Shown piece by piece: positions 6,504 through 6,573 of a DNA stretch of 6,573 nt. Within the stretch, counting starts at the first letter, position 1; each line of letters starts with the position of its first letter. The notes beneath the pieces are model-generated. The model made no database searches, was not told the origin of the DNA, and worked only from the letters and a program-made list of their open reading frames with translations. A program made the translations under genes and the position numbers. Origin of the DNA: an uncultured Bacteroidales bacterium (GTDB taxonomy: Bacteria; Bacteroidota; Bacteroidia; Bacteroidales; WCHB1-69); NCBI GenBank assembly GCA_937892025.1, contig CALAVA010000078.1, forward strand, positions 1-6,573, in the 5' to 3' direction.

Positions 6504-6573
6504 TTATTCGTTAAATGTTAACCCGTTGGCGGAATTAGACCAGCGCATATTTAATTCTTCCAATTGGTTTGTT
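6504..6573 (-). CDS. Possible C-terminal tail of an upstream gene (partial)
   Basis: On the minus strand one frame stays open from the right edge to a TAA at 6504-6506, encoding 22 residues that end RWSNSANGLTFNE. The other two minus frames hit stops sooner. The residue mix is protein-like and the stop lies 67 bases before the next start, as expected for an upstream operon neighbour. The tail is too short to assign a family, and chance cannot be excluded. Confidence 0.4.
   Translation of the reverse strand, partial: TNQLEELNMRWSNSANGLTFNE

Overview
The window looks like a chromosomal segment of a Bacteroidota (Bacteroidetes) bacterium, probably from a lineage that glides or has a type IX secretion system (T9SS). 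Two unrelated large proteins both end in a Por-secretion-type C-terminal sorting domain, a hallmark of that phylum. The DNA is AT-rich outside the repeat region, and no start shows a strong Shine-Dalgarno sequence, which also fits. The genus cannot be told from the sequence.

Layout. Positions 1-2322 (+) hold the 3' part of a long gene for a secreted, repetitive right-handed beta-helix protein. Fifteen Gly-Gly-Gly(-like) turns, spaced 25-32 residues apart, are followed by a linker, a beta-sandwich domain and a T9SS type A sorting domain. The 5' end lies outside the window. A GUAA-loop hairpin and then a textbook intrinsic terminator close this gene at 2353-2407. The rest of the 287-base convergent spacer (2323-2609) holds no credible ORF, only a short degenerate heptad repeat, a weak minus-strand hairpin and weak promoter-like words.

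Positions 2610-6436 (-) hold three genes packed as an operon and read right to left: a 710-residue T9SS cargo protein with a signal peptide, tlyA (S4-domain rRNA 2'-O-methyltransferase), and a CPBP-family intramembrane protease. The first stop abuts the tlyA start with no gap, and tlyA overlaps the protease gene by 4 bases (ATGA), so coupled translation is likely. An in-phase A AAA AAG slippery heptamer lies 9 bases before that ATGA and would lead a -1 shift straight into the protease frame. A 67-base AT-rich gap (6437-6503) without a clear promoter separates the operon from what may be the last 22 codons of another minus-strand gene running off the right edge.

No RNA gene, CRISPR array, insertion sequence or defence system is visible. 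The most useful observations are the dense Bacteroidetes-type O-glycosylation sequons in the 710-residue protein (12 sites, against 1 in the larger beta-helix protein), the possible tlyA/protease frameshift fusion, and the two-rung block duplication inside the beta-helix gene. I see no convincing new multi-gene system.
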